Positions 32,415 to 40,650 of a stretch of DNA of 42,251 bases are shown piece after piece. Each line of letters opens with the position of its first letter. Within the stretch, counting starts at the first letter, position 1. The translations under genes were made by a program, and so were the position numbers. Under the pieces are notes generated by a model. It did not search any database and had not been told where the DNA came from. It worked only from the letters and a program-made list of their open reading frames with translations. Source of the stretch: CAZGZU01 sp964529855 (lineage in GTDB: Bacteria > Patescibacteriota > Minisyncoccia > Portnoybacterales > UBA2143); NCBI GenBank assembly GCA_964529855.1, contig CAZGZU010000003.1, positions 1 through 42,251 on the forward strand. The letters are read 5' to 3'.

Positions 32415-32487
32415 AATTTCATACCTCCCTGAAAAACAAAATTAATCCTTGACTGAAGCCAGCCGAAGGAATTTGAGATTGATAAAC

Positions 32488-32709
32488 TCAAGATAACCTT
32501 TCAGCCAATTTTTTAACGGTTAAGCCCCATTCCTTAGCTATAGCACTAACTGAAAAAGCCGGATTCAGGCTATAGCCTTCTGCTTCCAACCTTTTAATAA
32601 TTTCTGTCCGGTCCGGCATAGCGATAATTGCTTCATCGCCAATATTCTCTTCAGGGAGTTCTATCATTTTTGCCATTATCTTGATAATGGTCTTTATTTT
32701 CTCTTCCAT
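32488..32709 (-). CDS. Small helical protein of unknown function
   Basis: This 73-residue protein has an N-terminal helix rich in Lys and Ile, then EEGYSLNPAFSVSAIAKEWGLTVKKLAERLS-like segments that could form a helix-turn-helix near the C-terminus (AIAKEWGLTVKKLAERL). An AGGAGG ribosome site precedes the ATG, and a promoter-like TTGACA/TATCCT pair lies upstream (32776-32803). A DNA-binding role is possible but not established. Confidence 0.6.
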   Translation of the reverse strand: MEEKIKTIIKIMAKMIELPEENIGDEAIIAMPDRTEIIKRLEAEGYSLNPAFSVSAIAKEWGLTVKKLAERLS

Positions 32710-32775
32710 AAACTTTCCTCCTTGAAAAAAAAGATTAGAAATAATAAACTTAAAAAGAACTTATTTACTATCAAA

Positions 32776-32803
32776 AGGATACATTATCTTTAATTTATGT
32801 CAA
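32776..32803 (-). promoter_or_regulatory. Candidate promoter of the small-gene pair, overlapping the valS start
   Basis: On the minus strand TTGACA (32803-32798), a 16-base spacer and TATCCT (32781-32776) precede the 32709 gene. The -35 covers the valS ATG on the other strand, so the two starts may interfere. Confidence 0.45.
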
Positions 32804-34905
32804 GTCAATTAGCCAAGGCGTATAACTCCAAACAGAATGAAGACAAGATTTACCGACTCTGGGAAAAGTCGGGCTATTTTAATCCTGATAAACTACCTCT
32901 TAAAAAAACAGCCAGGAAATATTCCATTGTTATTCCACCGCCCAATATTACCGGCGAACTACATATGGGCCACGCCCTGAATAATACTCTGCAAGACATT
33001 TTAATCCGCTGGAAAAGAATGCAGGGCTACCAAACTTTATGGCTGCCCGGCACTGACCATGCCGGCATTGCTACCCAGAATGTAGTGGAAAAAGAATTAA
33101 AAAAAGAAGGCAAGACCCGTTATGACTTAGGCCGGGAGAAATTTTTGGAAAGGGTCTGGGCCTGGCAAAAAAAATACGGTCATGTGATTTTAGAACAATT
33201 AAAAAAGATGGGCTGTTCCTGCGATTGGAGCCGGACTGCTTTTACCATGGACAAACATTATCAGGAAGCGGTCAAAACGGCCTTTCTGCATTATTATAAG
33301 AAGGGATGGATTTATCAGGGCAAACGAATAATTAACTGGTGTCCCCGCTGCCAGACCAGCTTATCTGATTTGGAGTTGGAGTATAAGGAAAAGAAAAGTC
33401 ATTTATGGTATATCAAGTATCCATTAGCCAATGTCGTTGCGAGCTCCGACCTAAAAGTCGGAGCGAAGCAATCCCGTAGCAAAGGCGACAAGTTTATCAT
33501 CGTGGCCACTACCCGGCCGGAAACCATGTTGGGCGATACGGCCGTGGCGGTTCATCCCCAAGACAAACGCTACAAAAAACTAATCGGTCAAAAAGTAATC
33601 CTGCCGCTGGTTAACAAGGAAATTCCCATTGTCGCTGACCAGCTGGTTGATCCCAAATTCGGTACCGGCGCAGTTAAGGTAACGCCGGCTCATTCAGCGG
33701 TTGACGCGGAAATTGCCCAAAGACATCAATTGCCGGCTGTCCAGGTTATCAGCGACAAAGGCCGGATGACTAAACAGGCCGGTAAGGAATTTGCCAGTTT
33801 AACTGTTTTGGAAGCCCGCCGAAAAGTTGTTGAAGAATTAAAAAAAGAGGGTCTTTTGGAAAAGATTAAAGATTATACTCATCAAGTCCCTTCCTGTTAT
33901 CGTTGTGACAGCACTATTGAACCCTTAGCCAGCCGACAATGGTTTGTCAAAATGGACGAATTGGCTGACAAGGCCATTAAAGCGGTCAAAAGCGGTCAGA
34001 TTAAATTTCATCCCAAGCGCTGGGAAAAAGTATATTTTGACTGGTTGAATAATGTTAGAGACTGGTGCATTTCCCGTCAGCTCTGGTGGGGTCACCGGAT
34101 TCCTCTGGAAGGCGAAACAGACGTTTTGGATACCTGGTTCAGTTCAGCGCTCTGGCCTTTTGCCACTCTGGGCTGGCCTAAAAAAACCAGGGATTTGGCG
34201 AATTTTTATCCGACTGATACTTTGAGCACAGCCCGCGATATTATTAATCTTTGGGTAGCCCGCATGATTTTCTCCGGTTTAGAATTCGTCAAAAAAATCC
34301 CCTTTACTGACGTATATATTCACGCCACGGTCTTAAACAAACAAGGCAAGCGGATGAGCAAATCCCTGGGGACCGGTCAGGACCCTCTGGATTTAATCGC
34401 CCAGTACGGAGCTGACGCCACTCGCTTTGGCCTGACCTACCAGACTTTTGAAGGGCAGGACATGAAATTTTCAGAAGACAATATTGTCATGGGCAAGAAA
34501 TTTGCCAATAAGATTTGGAATGCCAGCCGATTTTCCCTGGGCCTTATAGCTGGCTCCCAGCTAAAAACCGGACTTCCCCGCCAAGACAAGTTAAGCCCGG
34601 CTGATAAAAGAATCCTCAAACAATTAGAAACAACCGCCAAAAGGATAACCAAGGATTTGGAAAATTTCCATTTTGGTCAGGCAGCCCACCTGCTTTATGA
34701 TTTTTTCTGGCATGATTTCTGCGATAAATACATTGAAGCGGCCAAAAAACAGAACAAGCCGCAAACCAATCAAATACTGACCCATGTCCTGCTTAATTCG
34801 CTGAAATTACTCCATCCTTTTATGCCTTTTGTCACTGAAGCCATTTACCAAAAATTGCCTTTTAAGGAGAAAGATTGCCTGATGATTGAGGAATGGCCTA
34901 AGTAA
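32797..34905 (+). CDS. valS: Valyl-tRNA synthetase, shortened and rearranged
   Basis: This class I synthetase is 702 residues against about 860-950 in most bacteria. It has PPPNITGELHMGHA (HIGH), the editing domain ATTRPETMLGDTAVAVHP, RDWCISRQLWWGHRIP, DVLDTWFSSALWPF and GKRMSKSLGTG (KMSKS). Three oddities: residues about 213-229 (VVASSDLKVGAKQSRS) come from a family A repeat; the roughly 30-45 residues normally between GHRIP and DVLDTWF are replaced by LEGET; and the protein stops at EEWPK, without the usual C-terminal coiled-coil arm. The stop is followed at once by a family C repeat. No ribosome site precedes the ATG. Confidence 0.93.
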   Translation: MSSQLAKAYNSKQNEDKIYRLWEKSGYFNPDKLPLKKTARKYSIVIPPPNITGELHMGHALNNTLQDILIRWKRMQGYQTLWLPGTDHAGIATQNVVEKELKKEGKTRYDLGREKFLERVWAWQKKYGHVILEQLKKMGCSCDWSRTAFTMDKHYQEAVKTAFLHYYKKGWIYQGKRIINWCPRCQTSLSDLELEYKEKKSHLWYIKYPLANVVASSDLKVGAKQSRSKGDKFIIVATTRPETMLGDTAVAVHPQDKRYKKLIGQKVILPLVNKEIPIVADQLVDPKFGTGAVKVTPAHSAVDAEIAQRHQLPAVQVISDKGRMTKQAGKEFASLTVLEARRKVVEELKKEGLLEKIKDYTHQVPSCYRCDSTIEPLASRQWFVKMDELADKAIKAVKSGQIKFHPKRWEKVYFDWLNNVRDWCISRQLWWGHRIPLEGETDVLDTWFSSALWPFATLGWPKKTRDLANFYPTDTLSTARDIINLWVARMIFSGLEFVKKIPFTDVYIHATVLNKQGKRMSKSLGTGQDPLDLIAQYGADATRFGLTYQTFEGQDMKFSEDNIVMGKKFANKIWNASRFSLGLIAGSQLKTGLPRQDKLSPADKRILKQLETTAKRITKDLENFHFGQAAHLLYDFFWHDFCDKYIEAAKKQNKPQTNQILTHVLLNSLKLLHPFMPFVTEAIYQKLPFKEKDCLMIEEWPK
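33433..33479 (+). repeat. Partial family A element, in frame inside valS
   Basis: It reads GTCGTTGCGAGCTCCGAC, then CTAAAA, then GTCGGAGCGAAGCAATCC. An inner GAGCTCCGAC/GTCGGAGC hairpin is present. It begins at a codon boundary with GTC, the same frame as the recG copy (VIARSS..TKQS and VVASSD..AKQS). It inserts just before the editing domain. Confidence 0.75.
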
Positions 34906-34931
34906 AGGCCGGGCCTCAAAAAATACGGCCT
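34906..34931 (-). repeat. Family C palindromic repeat, copy 4
   Basis: It reads AGGCCGGGCCTC...TACGGCCT on the plus strand, the reverse complement of the copies at 32-58 and 4028-4054. It starts directly after the valS stop codon. Confidence 0.6.
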
Positions 34932-34936
34932 AAATT

Positions 34937-34999
34937 AAGGTTCGGTACCTCGGATACGACCTTGTCTTCGGCAAAATTGTAGTCCTCAAGACCAAACCT
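34937..34999 (+). repeat. Family B 63-base element, intergenic copy
   Basis: It starts AAGGTTCGGTACC, has the core GACCTTGTCTTCGGCAA and ends GACCAAACCT, and it is exactly as long as the tsaD copy. With the family C copy before it, it fills the whole gap between valS and the PrsW gene. Confidence 0.7.
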
Positions 35000-35004
35000 T
35001 ATAT

Positions 35005-35760
35005 ATGTCCTATCTTTTCTACATCCTTCTTGGTCTGCTGCCCAGTTTTATCTGGCTGTCTTTTTATTTAAGAAAAGACAAACATCCTGAACCCAATTCC
35101 ATGGTTATAAAAATGTTTATCTGGGGAATGTTTTTGGCTCCTTTGGCGATTATTCTGGAACTATTATTAATCTGGCTGCTCAATCCGACTGTTAATCCTC
35201 TGTCTCTTTTAGGACAAACGCCCGGTAACGGCTTAATAAGAGTTCTTCTGGCAGCCACTCTTATCCCGGCTTTAGTTGAAGAATATCTGAAGTATTCGGC
35301 TGTCAGATTTAAAGTTCTTAAAAGTTCGGAATTTGACGAACCGGTTGACGCCATGCTATACTGCGTTATAGTTGGTTTAGGGTTTGCGGCTGTTGAAAAC
35401 CTCCTTATTCTTTTCAAAATTTCTTTCCCTGACTTTGGCCAGGCCTTTACGACGATTGGCTTCCGCTTTTTAGGAGCTACTTTAGTCCATGCCTTGGCTT
35501 CGGCGATTGTTGGCTACTGGCTGGCCTTGGGCCTGCTCTACACCAAGAAAAGAAACAAATTCATTCTGATTGGCCTGACTATTGCCATTATTTTCCATAG
35601 TTGCTATAATTATCTCGTTGTTACTACTCTTAAGCAGAGCGACTCTGACTATCAAATGATTCTCTTTTCCATTATTGCTTTGCTTATGATTACGACTGCC
35701 CTGTTTGTTTCCTATTGTTTCCGTAAACTTAAAAAACAACAGGCAATTTGTCGAACGTAA
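35005..35760 (+). CDS. prsW: PrsW-family intramembrane protease
   Basis: This 251-residue protein has about seven membrane helices. It carries the family motifs ALVEEYLKY (EExxK), EPVDAMLYCVIVGLGFAAVENL, and the His in LVHALASAIVGYWLA and IIFHSCYNYLV, which together make the PrsW glutamic-type intramembrane protease site. In Bacillus PrsW cleaves an anti-sigma factor; the substrate here is unknown. The gene lacks a ribosome site and begins 5 bases after the family B element. Confidence 0.9.
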   Translation: MSYLFYILLGLLPSFIWLSFYLRKDKHPEPNSMVIKMFIWGMFLAPLAIILELLLIWLLNPTVNPLSLLGQTPGNGLIRVLLAATLIPALVEEYLKYSAVRFKVLKSSEFDEPVDAMLYCVIVGLGFAAVENLLILFKISFPDFGQAFTTIGFRFLGATLVHALASAIVGYWLALGLLYTKKRNKFILIGLTIAIIFHSCYNYLVVTTLKQSDSDYQMILFSIIALLMITTALFVSYCFRKLKKQQAICRT

Positions 35761-35793
35761 CAAATAATAATTTGTTGATTATTTATCAAATTC

Positions 35794-36348
35794 ATGGCTA
35801 AGAAATCATCGTTTTTCGAAAAATTAACCGGTGCCAGTTGGTCGGCTGAAGAAGCTGCCAAGGAGAATCCCCCCAGAGCAAGAAAATCAACCAAAAGCAA
35901 AAAAACCAAATCTGTCCGAGCCCGCTCTTCAGCGGAAAAAGCCACCACTATTCGTCCTTCCCGGCAACCAGCCCCTGAAAAACCAGTGGCTGAAACCGAA
36001 GATTGGCTGGGCGAATCAGAAGGCCAGCTTACCATTGACGTATATCAAACGCCCAATGAAATTGTCATTCGGTCTACCATTGCCGGGGTCAAACCAGACG
36101 ACATTGATATCACCATGACCAATGACATGATTACCATCAAAGGTAATCGCCAAAAGGACGAAAAAGTCAAAGAAGAGGATTACTATTACCAGGAATGCTA
36201 TTGGGGCCCTTTTTCCCGCTCAATTATCCTACCGGTTGACGTAGAAGCTGACCAGGCCCAGGCCTCAATGAAAAACGGCATTTTGACCATCCGCCTGCCT
36301 AAAGTTGAAAAGGTCAGAACCAAGAGAATAGAAATTAAAAGCGAATAA
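35794..36348 (+). CDS. Small heat-shock protein (Hsp20/alpha-crystallin family)
   Basis: This 184-residue protein has a long basic, disordered N-terminal extension (about residues 1-75, rich in Lys, Arg, Ser and Pro). The alpha-crystallin domain follows (about 80-175) with LTIDVYQTPNEIVIRSTIAGVKPDDIDITMTNDMITIKG and the closing ASMKNGILTIRLPKVE (the A.x.nGvL.i.lPK motif). It is an ATP-independent chaperone that holds unfolded proteins. The basic extension is longer than in E. coli IbpA. A terminator follows (36369-36404). Confidence 0.93.
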   Translation: MAKKSSFFEKLTGASWSAEEAAKENPPRARKSTKSKKTKSVRARSSAEKATTIRPSRQPAPEKPVAETEDWLGESEGQLTIDVYQTPNEIVIRSTIAGVKPDDIDITMTNDMITIKGNRQKDEKVKEEDYYYQECYWGPFSRSIILPVDVEADQAQASMKNGILTIRLPKVEKVRTKRIEIKSE

Positions 36349-36368
36349 GATTTTAATAAATAGAAATT

Positions 36369-36404
36369 AAAACAGGGGACAGATTATACTCTAGCCCCTG
36401 TTTT
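36369..36404. terminator. Probable bidirectional terminator
   Basis: AAAACAGGGG / CCCCTGTTTT form ten perfect pairs around a 16-base loop. It lies between the hsp20 gene and the convergent 31-residue small gene, with T runs available in both directions. Confidence 0.75.
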
Positions 36405-36428
36405 GTGTTATGATTAAGAAAGGATTTG

Positions 36429-36524
36429 TTATCTCGTACATAACCAAAAGGCAAATAGTCCAAAAATAGTAAAAGCAATCAATCCCCCGTATTTTGCAAA
36501 GAATACTCGTATTCTATCCCCCAT
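36429..36524 (-). CDS. 31-residue single-helix membrane protein
   Basis: A perfect AAAGGAGG ribosome site 5 bases before an ATG at 36524 opens a frame of 31 codons plus stop: a charged start (MGDRIRVFFAKYGG), one hydrophobic helix (about residues 14-28) and a WLCTR end. The strong ribosome site and clean membrane segment support a real small protein. It lies between two plus-strand genes and ends in the shared terminator. The family is unknown. Confidence 0.65.
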   Translation of the reverse strand: MGDRIRVFFAKYGGLIAFTIFGLFAFWLCTR

Positions 36525-36548
36525 AACTACCTCCTTTCTCAAAAGAAC

Positions 36549-38225
36549 ATGAAAAAATTCCTCATCCATATCTGTTTAATCATTCTTATCTGTTTAACTT
36601 ATCTTACTTTATTCTTACAGGTTGTCAATTCTCAAAAAATCGCCTGGCGCCTCAAAGTGGCTGATTTTTATTTGACAGAACGTCAGCCGACAACCGCCCG
36701 CCAGATTCTGGAAAACAAATGGCAGGAATTTGTAAATCAAGAAATAAATCTGTCTTATCAGGAACAGACCTGGTCAGTAAAATTGTCTGACTTGGGATTT
36801 CAGTTTGACTCCCTATCAACTATTAATCAGGCCTATCAAATCGGCCGTCAATCAAATTTCCTGATTAATTTTAAAGAACAATTAGCCGCTTTAGTCGGCA
36901 TCTATAATCTGGAGCCGATCTATCAAATAGAGCAGGAAAAATTTCAGGAACAGACAGCTGAACTTTTTAAAGACATTGAAAAACCGGTTCAAAACGCCTC
37001 GCTGGTTTTTGACGAAGAGACCGATGATTTTTCGCTGCAAGAGGCCAACCAGGGCACTATTATCAGCAGGGAAAAACTGTTAACGGATTTATCAATCCGA
37101 ATTAAATCTTTTTCCAATCAGCCGCTTATTCTAGAACTAATCACCGACCAGCAGCCGTCAGTGGAAAACGATGAAGTCAGCTTAGCCATGGAAAAAGCTC
37201 GGGAGATTTTAGCCGATCAACCCTATCGGTTAATTTTAGAAGCAAAAACCTGGACGATTGATAAAAAAAGACTGCTTGATTGGATGAAATTTGAGCCGGT
37301 CCTGGAAGATGAAACAGACAATCTGATTCTCGGTTTGTCTCTGGATTACGAACAAGTGGAAGAATACTTGAAAGAAATAACCTCAACCATTAATCAATAT
37401 CCAATCAATGCCCATTTAGAGACAGAAGGCAACCGGGCAGTTGTTTTCCAGCCCGCTCAGGAAGGTTATGGCGTGGATATAGACAAAACAGTTGTCCAGC
37501 TGATCCAGAACATTTCCGGGGAAAATCCGGTTCAAAAAACAACCATTACTGCCCAGAAATTACTGCCCAAAATTGCCCTTTGGCAGACCAATGATTTGGG
37601 AATCAATACTCTGATCGGTCAAGGCGTTTCCAATTTTGCCGGCTCACCGACAAACCGCATCCACAACATTAAAACAGGCGCCGCTAAATTCAATGGCCTT
37701 ATTCTAAATCCTGGCGAAGAGTTTTCCTTTAATACTCTTTTGGGAGGCAGCGGTCCGGAACAAGGATTTCTACCAGAACTGGTCATTAAGAAAAACAAGG
37801 TAGTGCCTGAATACGGCGGTGGTCTTTGTCAGGTTTCCACCACTGTTTTTCGGGCAGCCATTAACTCTGGTCTGGAGATTACCGAACGAAAGGCCCACGC
37901 TTTTCCGGTGGTCTATTATTCTCCCCAGGGATTTGATGCCACGGTCTATGAACCCAAGCCTGACCTGCGTTTTATCAATGATACGTCAAATCACCTTTTA
38001 ATTCAGACAATTGTTCAGGGCAGGCAACTCATTTTTAATTTTTATGGCACGGCTGACGGCCGTCAGATCAAAATCAAAGGACCCTATGTCCTGGAAAAAA
38101 ACGAAGACGGCTCCATGAAAGCCGCCCTAACCAAAGAAATCTACCGGGATGGCCAGCTGGTTAACGAACAAACTTTTTATTCTAACTATGACTCGCCTAA
38201 CCTCTATCCCATAGAGGCCGAGTAA
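36549..38225 (+). CDS. VanW-family surface protein
   Basis: This 558-residue protein has an N-terminal membrane anchor (about residues 5-27) and two tandem putative peptidoglycan-binding domains (about 60-330, YoaR-like, including SQQNLEI-type segments). The VanW domain follows (about 355-510) with FNGLILNPGEEFSFNTLLGGSGPEQGFLPE and VVPEYGGGLCQVSTTVFRAAINSGLEI, and then a G5-like beta end. VanW/YoaR proteins are exported and linked to cell-wall or spore-wall functions and to vancomycin resistance clusters, but their chemistry is not established. The gene has only a weak ribosome site. Confidence 0.85.
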   Translation: MKKFLIHICLIILICLTYLTLFLQVVNSQKIAWRLKVADFYLTERQPTTARQILENKWQEFVNQEINLSYQEQTWSVKLSDLGFQFDSLSTINQAYQIGRQSNFLINFKEQLAALVGIYNLEPIYQIEQEKFQEQTAELFKDIEKPVQNASLVFDEETDDFSLQEANQGTIISREKLLTDLSIRIKSFSNQPLILELITDQQPSVENDEVSLAMEKAREILADQPYRLILEAKTWTIDKKRLLDWMKFEPVLEDETDNLILGLSLDYEQVEEYLKEITSTINQYPINAHLETEGNRAVVFQPAQEGYGVDIDKTVVQLIQNISGENPVQKTTITAQKLLPKIALWQTNDLGINTLIGQGVSNFAGSPTNRIHNIKTGAAKFNGLILNPGEEFSFNTLLGGSGPEQGFLPELVIKKNKVVPEYGGGLCQVSTTVFRAAINSGLEITERKAHAFPVVYYSPQGFDATVYEPKPDLRFINDTSNHLLIQTIVQGRQLIFNFYGTADGRQIKIKGPYVLEKNEDGSMKAALTKEIYRDGQLVNEQTFYSNYDSPNLYPIEAE

Positions 38226-38245
38226 GAACAAAAAGAAAAAACTGA

Positions 38246-39439
38246 TTAAAGATGAGGAATCTTTGCCAAGATTTTTTTCCGCAGATAAACTAATTTCAAA
38301 TCATCCTGAATCTGTCTCTTAAATCTTTTTTCTCTAAGATCCAATTTGCTTTCCTGATAATATCTCTTTTCCAATGCAACTAATCCATTAGCTAAACAAA
38401 CAGCCAATAACGCGACTGGCAATGAGACAAGCACATCAACGAAATAGTGCTGGCCTAAATAAACCGCGCCCCAGGTGGAAAAAACTAACCAAGGCAAAGA
38501 AAAAAACAAAGTCCATCTTCGGAACTTGGATAAATAATAGACAATAATTATGCCCCAAACCACATGCATGCTTGGGATCGTACTGATTGGCATGACACCA
38601 TCTGTTTGAATTCCCATCTCATCATAATAATCTAAAATTCTTGCATCCAATTGATAATCTTTTGTAAGTTCTGATATGGATTCATCCTTATTCTCAAAAT
38701 CAATTCCCATGTATTGCGGTTGATATAAAACATTTAAATAACGAGGGCTATTGGCCGGGATAGAAGCCCAAATCGGAAAAGCCAATATTACAGCCAAGGC
38801 AATGGCCAAAACATATTGAGTCAATAATTCCCTGTTCCGGCGCAAAAGAAAAACAAGAATGCTGATTCCCATAACTGCTCCCAAAACAGCATAGGCCTTG
38901 ATTAACAAAGGTGTGAGACAACCCAAAAAAGAATTCTGGTAATAAGGCCAGAGAGAAATATGAAAGCCGGTTATTGATTTATCCCATTTCATTAACAAAT
39001 CGTCAGCCAATCTGCCCCTGAATTCAGTCGCAAAGGTGCCCAGAAGCAAAAGCGCCAAACCGAAGAAAACAATAGCTAAAACAAAGGGCCTGATAAACAA
39101 AAGGCTGTCTATTAAAAAATCCTTAATTCGGCTCAACATATCCAAAGACGCCTTCTTTAAAGAAAAATTCTTTAAAGAGTCCTTATTTTCAAAAAAAGCG
39201 ATCAGACCTCTGCTTGTTAAAAGAAAGAATCGGACGAAGATATAGAGATAAATAAAAACAAAAGCAAAAATGAAATATTTCACTCCCCAGCCAATAATGT
39301 CAAGACCATATCCAAAAGAGCTCAACCAGTCTGATTGAGCGTAAAAAACAAAGTAAACAGAAATAAACATTAATATTAACAGAGAAAAAACATATTCTTC
39401 AATCCTGACTGATTGAAGAATATTTTTGATTTTAGGCAT
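38246..39439 (-). CDS. PAP2-superfamily membrane phosphatase/phosphotransferase
   Basis: This 397-residue protein has about seven membrane helices. Its PAP2 signature is STIPSMHVVWG (PSMH) and LGQHYFVDVLVSLPVA (GxHYxxD), as in inositol phosphorylceramide synthase-like and undecaprenyl-phosphate phosphatase-like enzymes. An outer loop of about 55 residues (YLNVLYQPQYMG...) precedes PSMH. I chose the ATG at 39439, before the first helices; the open frame reaches 39538 and would run into the upstream tRNA-Leu. It may process lipid carriers of envelope polysaccharides; the substrate is unknown. Confidence 0.85.
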   Translation of the reverse strand: MPKIKNILQSVRIEEYVFSLLILMFISVYFVFYAQSDWLSSFGYGLDIIGWGVKYFIFAFVFIYLYIFVRFFLLTSRGLIAFFENKDSLKNFSLKKASLDMLSRIKDFLIDSLLFIRPFVLAIVFFGLALLLLGTFATEFRGRLADDLLMKWDKSITGFHISLWPYYQNSFLGCLTPLLIKAYAVLGAVMGISILVFLLRRNRELLTQYVLAIALAVILAFPIWASIPANSPRYLNVLYQPQYMGIDFENKDESISELTKDYQLDARILDYYDEMGIQTDGVMPISTIPSMHVVWGIIIVYYLSKFRRWTLFFSLPWLVFSTWGAVYLGQHYFVDVLVSLPVALLAVCLANGLVALEKRYYQESKLDLREKRFKRQIQDDLKLVYLRKKILAKIPHL

Positions 39440-39514
39440 AACAATAAAGCAGATAGCAAAGAGAAACCAATACTGATTTTTGTTGCTGGAACAAATTTCG
39501 GATAAAAATAGTGT

Positions 39515-39597
39515 GCGGACGGTGGGAGTTGAACCCACATGAGATTGCTCTCACCAGGTCCTAAACCTGGCGCGTCTGCCGATTCCGCCACGTCCGC
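39515..39597 (-). tRNA. tRNA-Leu (anticodon UAG)
   Basis: On the minus strand GCGGACG / CGTCCGC form the acceptor arm, CCAGG / CCTGG the anticodon stem with loop TTTAGGA (TAG), with a type II variable arm and the T arm GTGGGTTCAACTCCCAC. The PAP2 gene begins 75 bases later on the same strand. Confidence 0.95.
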
Positions 39598-39637
39598 TTA
39601 ATTCTATTTTAAGCGCTTTTTAATCTCGAGTCAACTA

Positions 39638-39666
39638 TTGACTTTTCCAAATTTATTATATATAAT
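39638..39666 (+). promoter_or_regulatory. Strong promoter of the three-gene membrane operon
   Basis: TTGACT (39638-39643), a 17-base spacer and the perfect -10 TATAAT (39661-39666) lead into a leader of about 100 bases before the gene at 39769. It is the best promoter in the right half of the window. Confidence 0.75.
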
Positions 39667-39768
39667 ATAGGATAAGAATTAAGTGATAAGAATTAAGTAA
39701 GGAGGGCTTAATTTTTAAGTCCCTTTAAAAAAGAATAAAAATTTATTGAAAAGAAAGGAGAGAAAGAA

Positions 39769-40089
39769 ATGATGAGGATAAATCTTTTACCGTTTAGAAG
39801 CAGGCCGATGGACACGATTAATTGGCGATTCATATTGCTTATTGGTGCTTTTGTGGCAATGACCCTCTTTGGTTTAGCTATAAAAAACATCTATGTCTGG
39901 ACCATCTTCTTGCTGGTGAGCATCTGCTCTTACCGTATCTATAATATACTGGACAGCGAAAAAGTTGGCCTGATAGAGGCCTTCCGAGACGAAGAAATGC
40001 GCCAGACCATAAAAAAGGCCATTGTTAAGAGATGGATCGTCTTGTGGTTTGGCATCTGGCTTATTTGCGTGATGAGTTTGATTCGTTGA
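39769..40089 (+). CDS. Small membrane protein, first gene of an unknown operon
   Basis: This 106-residue protein has two close N-terminal membrane helices (about residues 20-58), a short amphipathic stretch (EKVGLIEAFRDEEMRQTIKKAIVKR) and a third C-terminal helix (about 85-104). I do not recognise a family. A GGAGAG ribosome site precedes the tandem ATG ATG. It is driven by the promoter at 39638-39666 and is followed 15 bases later by the next gene. Confidence 0.7.
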   Translation: MMRINLLPFRSRPMDTINWRFILLIGAFVAMTLFGLAIKNIYVWTIFLLVSICSYRIYNILDSEKVGLIEAFRDEEMRQTIKKAIVKRWIVLWFGIWLICVMSLIR

Positions 40090-40104
40090 AGAAAGGAGAT
40101 TATT

Positions 40105-40650
40105 ATGCCACTTAAACAAGACCTAACAAAAGGAATTACAGAAGGCGCCGGGAGAGTGGTTACAGAAACAGCCCAAGAGCTCGGCAAGAAAGCTATTGAC
40201 AAAGGGACTGAAGAACTCTGGAAGCGCCTCTTTGGTAAAGGGCCAGGTGACGAGGCCAGGTTCGTTTCAGCCTGGGATAAATTGAATGAGCCTGAAAAAG
40301 AAACCATCGTACTCTTCTTATCAAAACTGAAAAGCGAAGAGCTGGAATGGTTTATTCAGGTAGTAGCTTTAATGACTGATGGTGAAGGAACTGAATTTCT
40401 AAAAACCTTATGTCTGGCCAACAATAAGGACAAACGAAAAATCTGTCAAGCAGTAGGAGCAATCAAGCCGCCAGCTCTCGGAAAAAGAGTAGGCAGCCGG
40501 CTAAAAAAGAAAATCACAGACAAAGTTGAGGCAATTAACCAAGATATTGAAAAATCAGAAGCTCCAGCACGGGCAAAAGCTTTCAGGGAAAATGCTCAAA
40601 AATGGGCTGAAAAGCAGAAAGAAGAAAGAGAAAGGAGGAAACAAAAATGA
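40105..40650 (+). CDS. Soluble charged protein of unknown function
   Basis: This 181-residue protein has no membrane helix. It begins with an amphipathic helical region (ITEGAGRVVTETAQELGKKAIDKGTEELWKRLF), then a globular helical part and a highly charged C-terminal coiled coil (EAPARAKAFRENAQKWAEKQKEERERRKQK). A GGAG ribosome site precedes the ATG. Its stop overlaps the start of the next gene by 4 bases, so translational coupling is likely. It is the middle gene of the 39769-41948 operon. Confidence 0.7.
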   Translation: MPLKQDLTKGITEGAGRVVTETAQELGKKAIDKGTEELWKRLFGKGPGDEARFVSAWDKLNEPEKETIVLFLSKLKSEELEWFIQVVALMTDGEGTEFLKTLCLANNKDKRKICQAVGAIKPPALGKRVGSRLKKKITDKVEAINQDIEKSEAPARAKAFRENAQKWAEKQKEERERRKQK

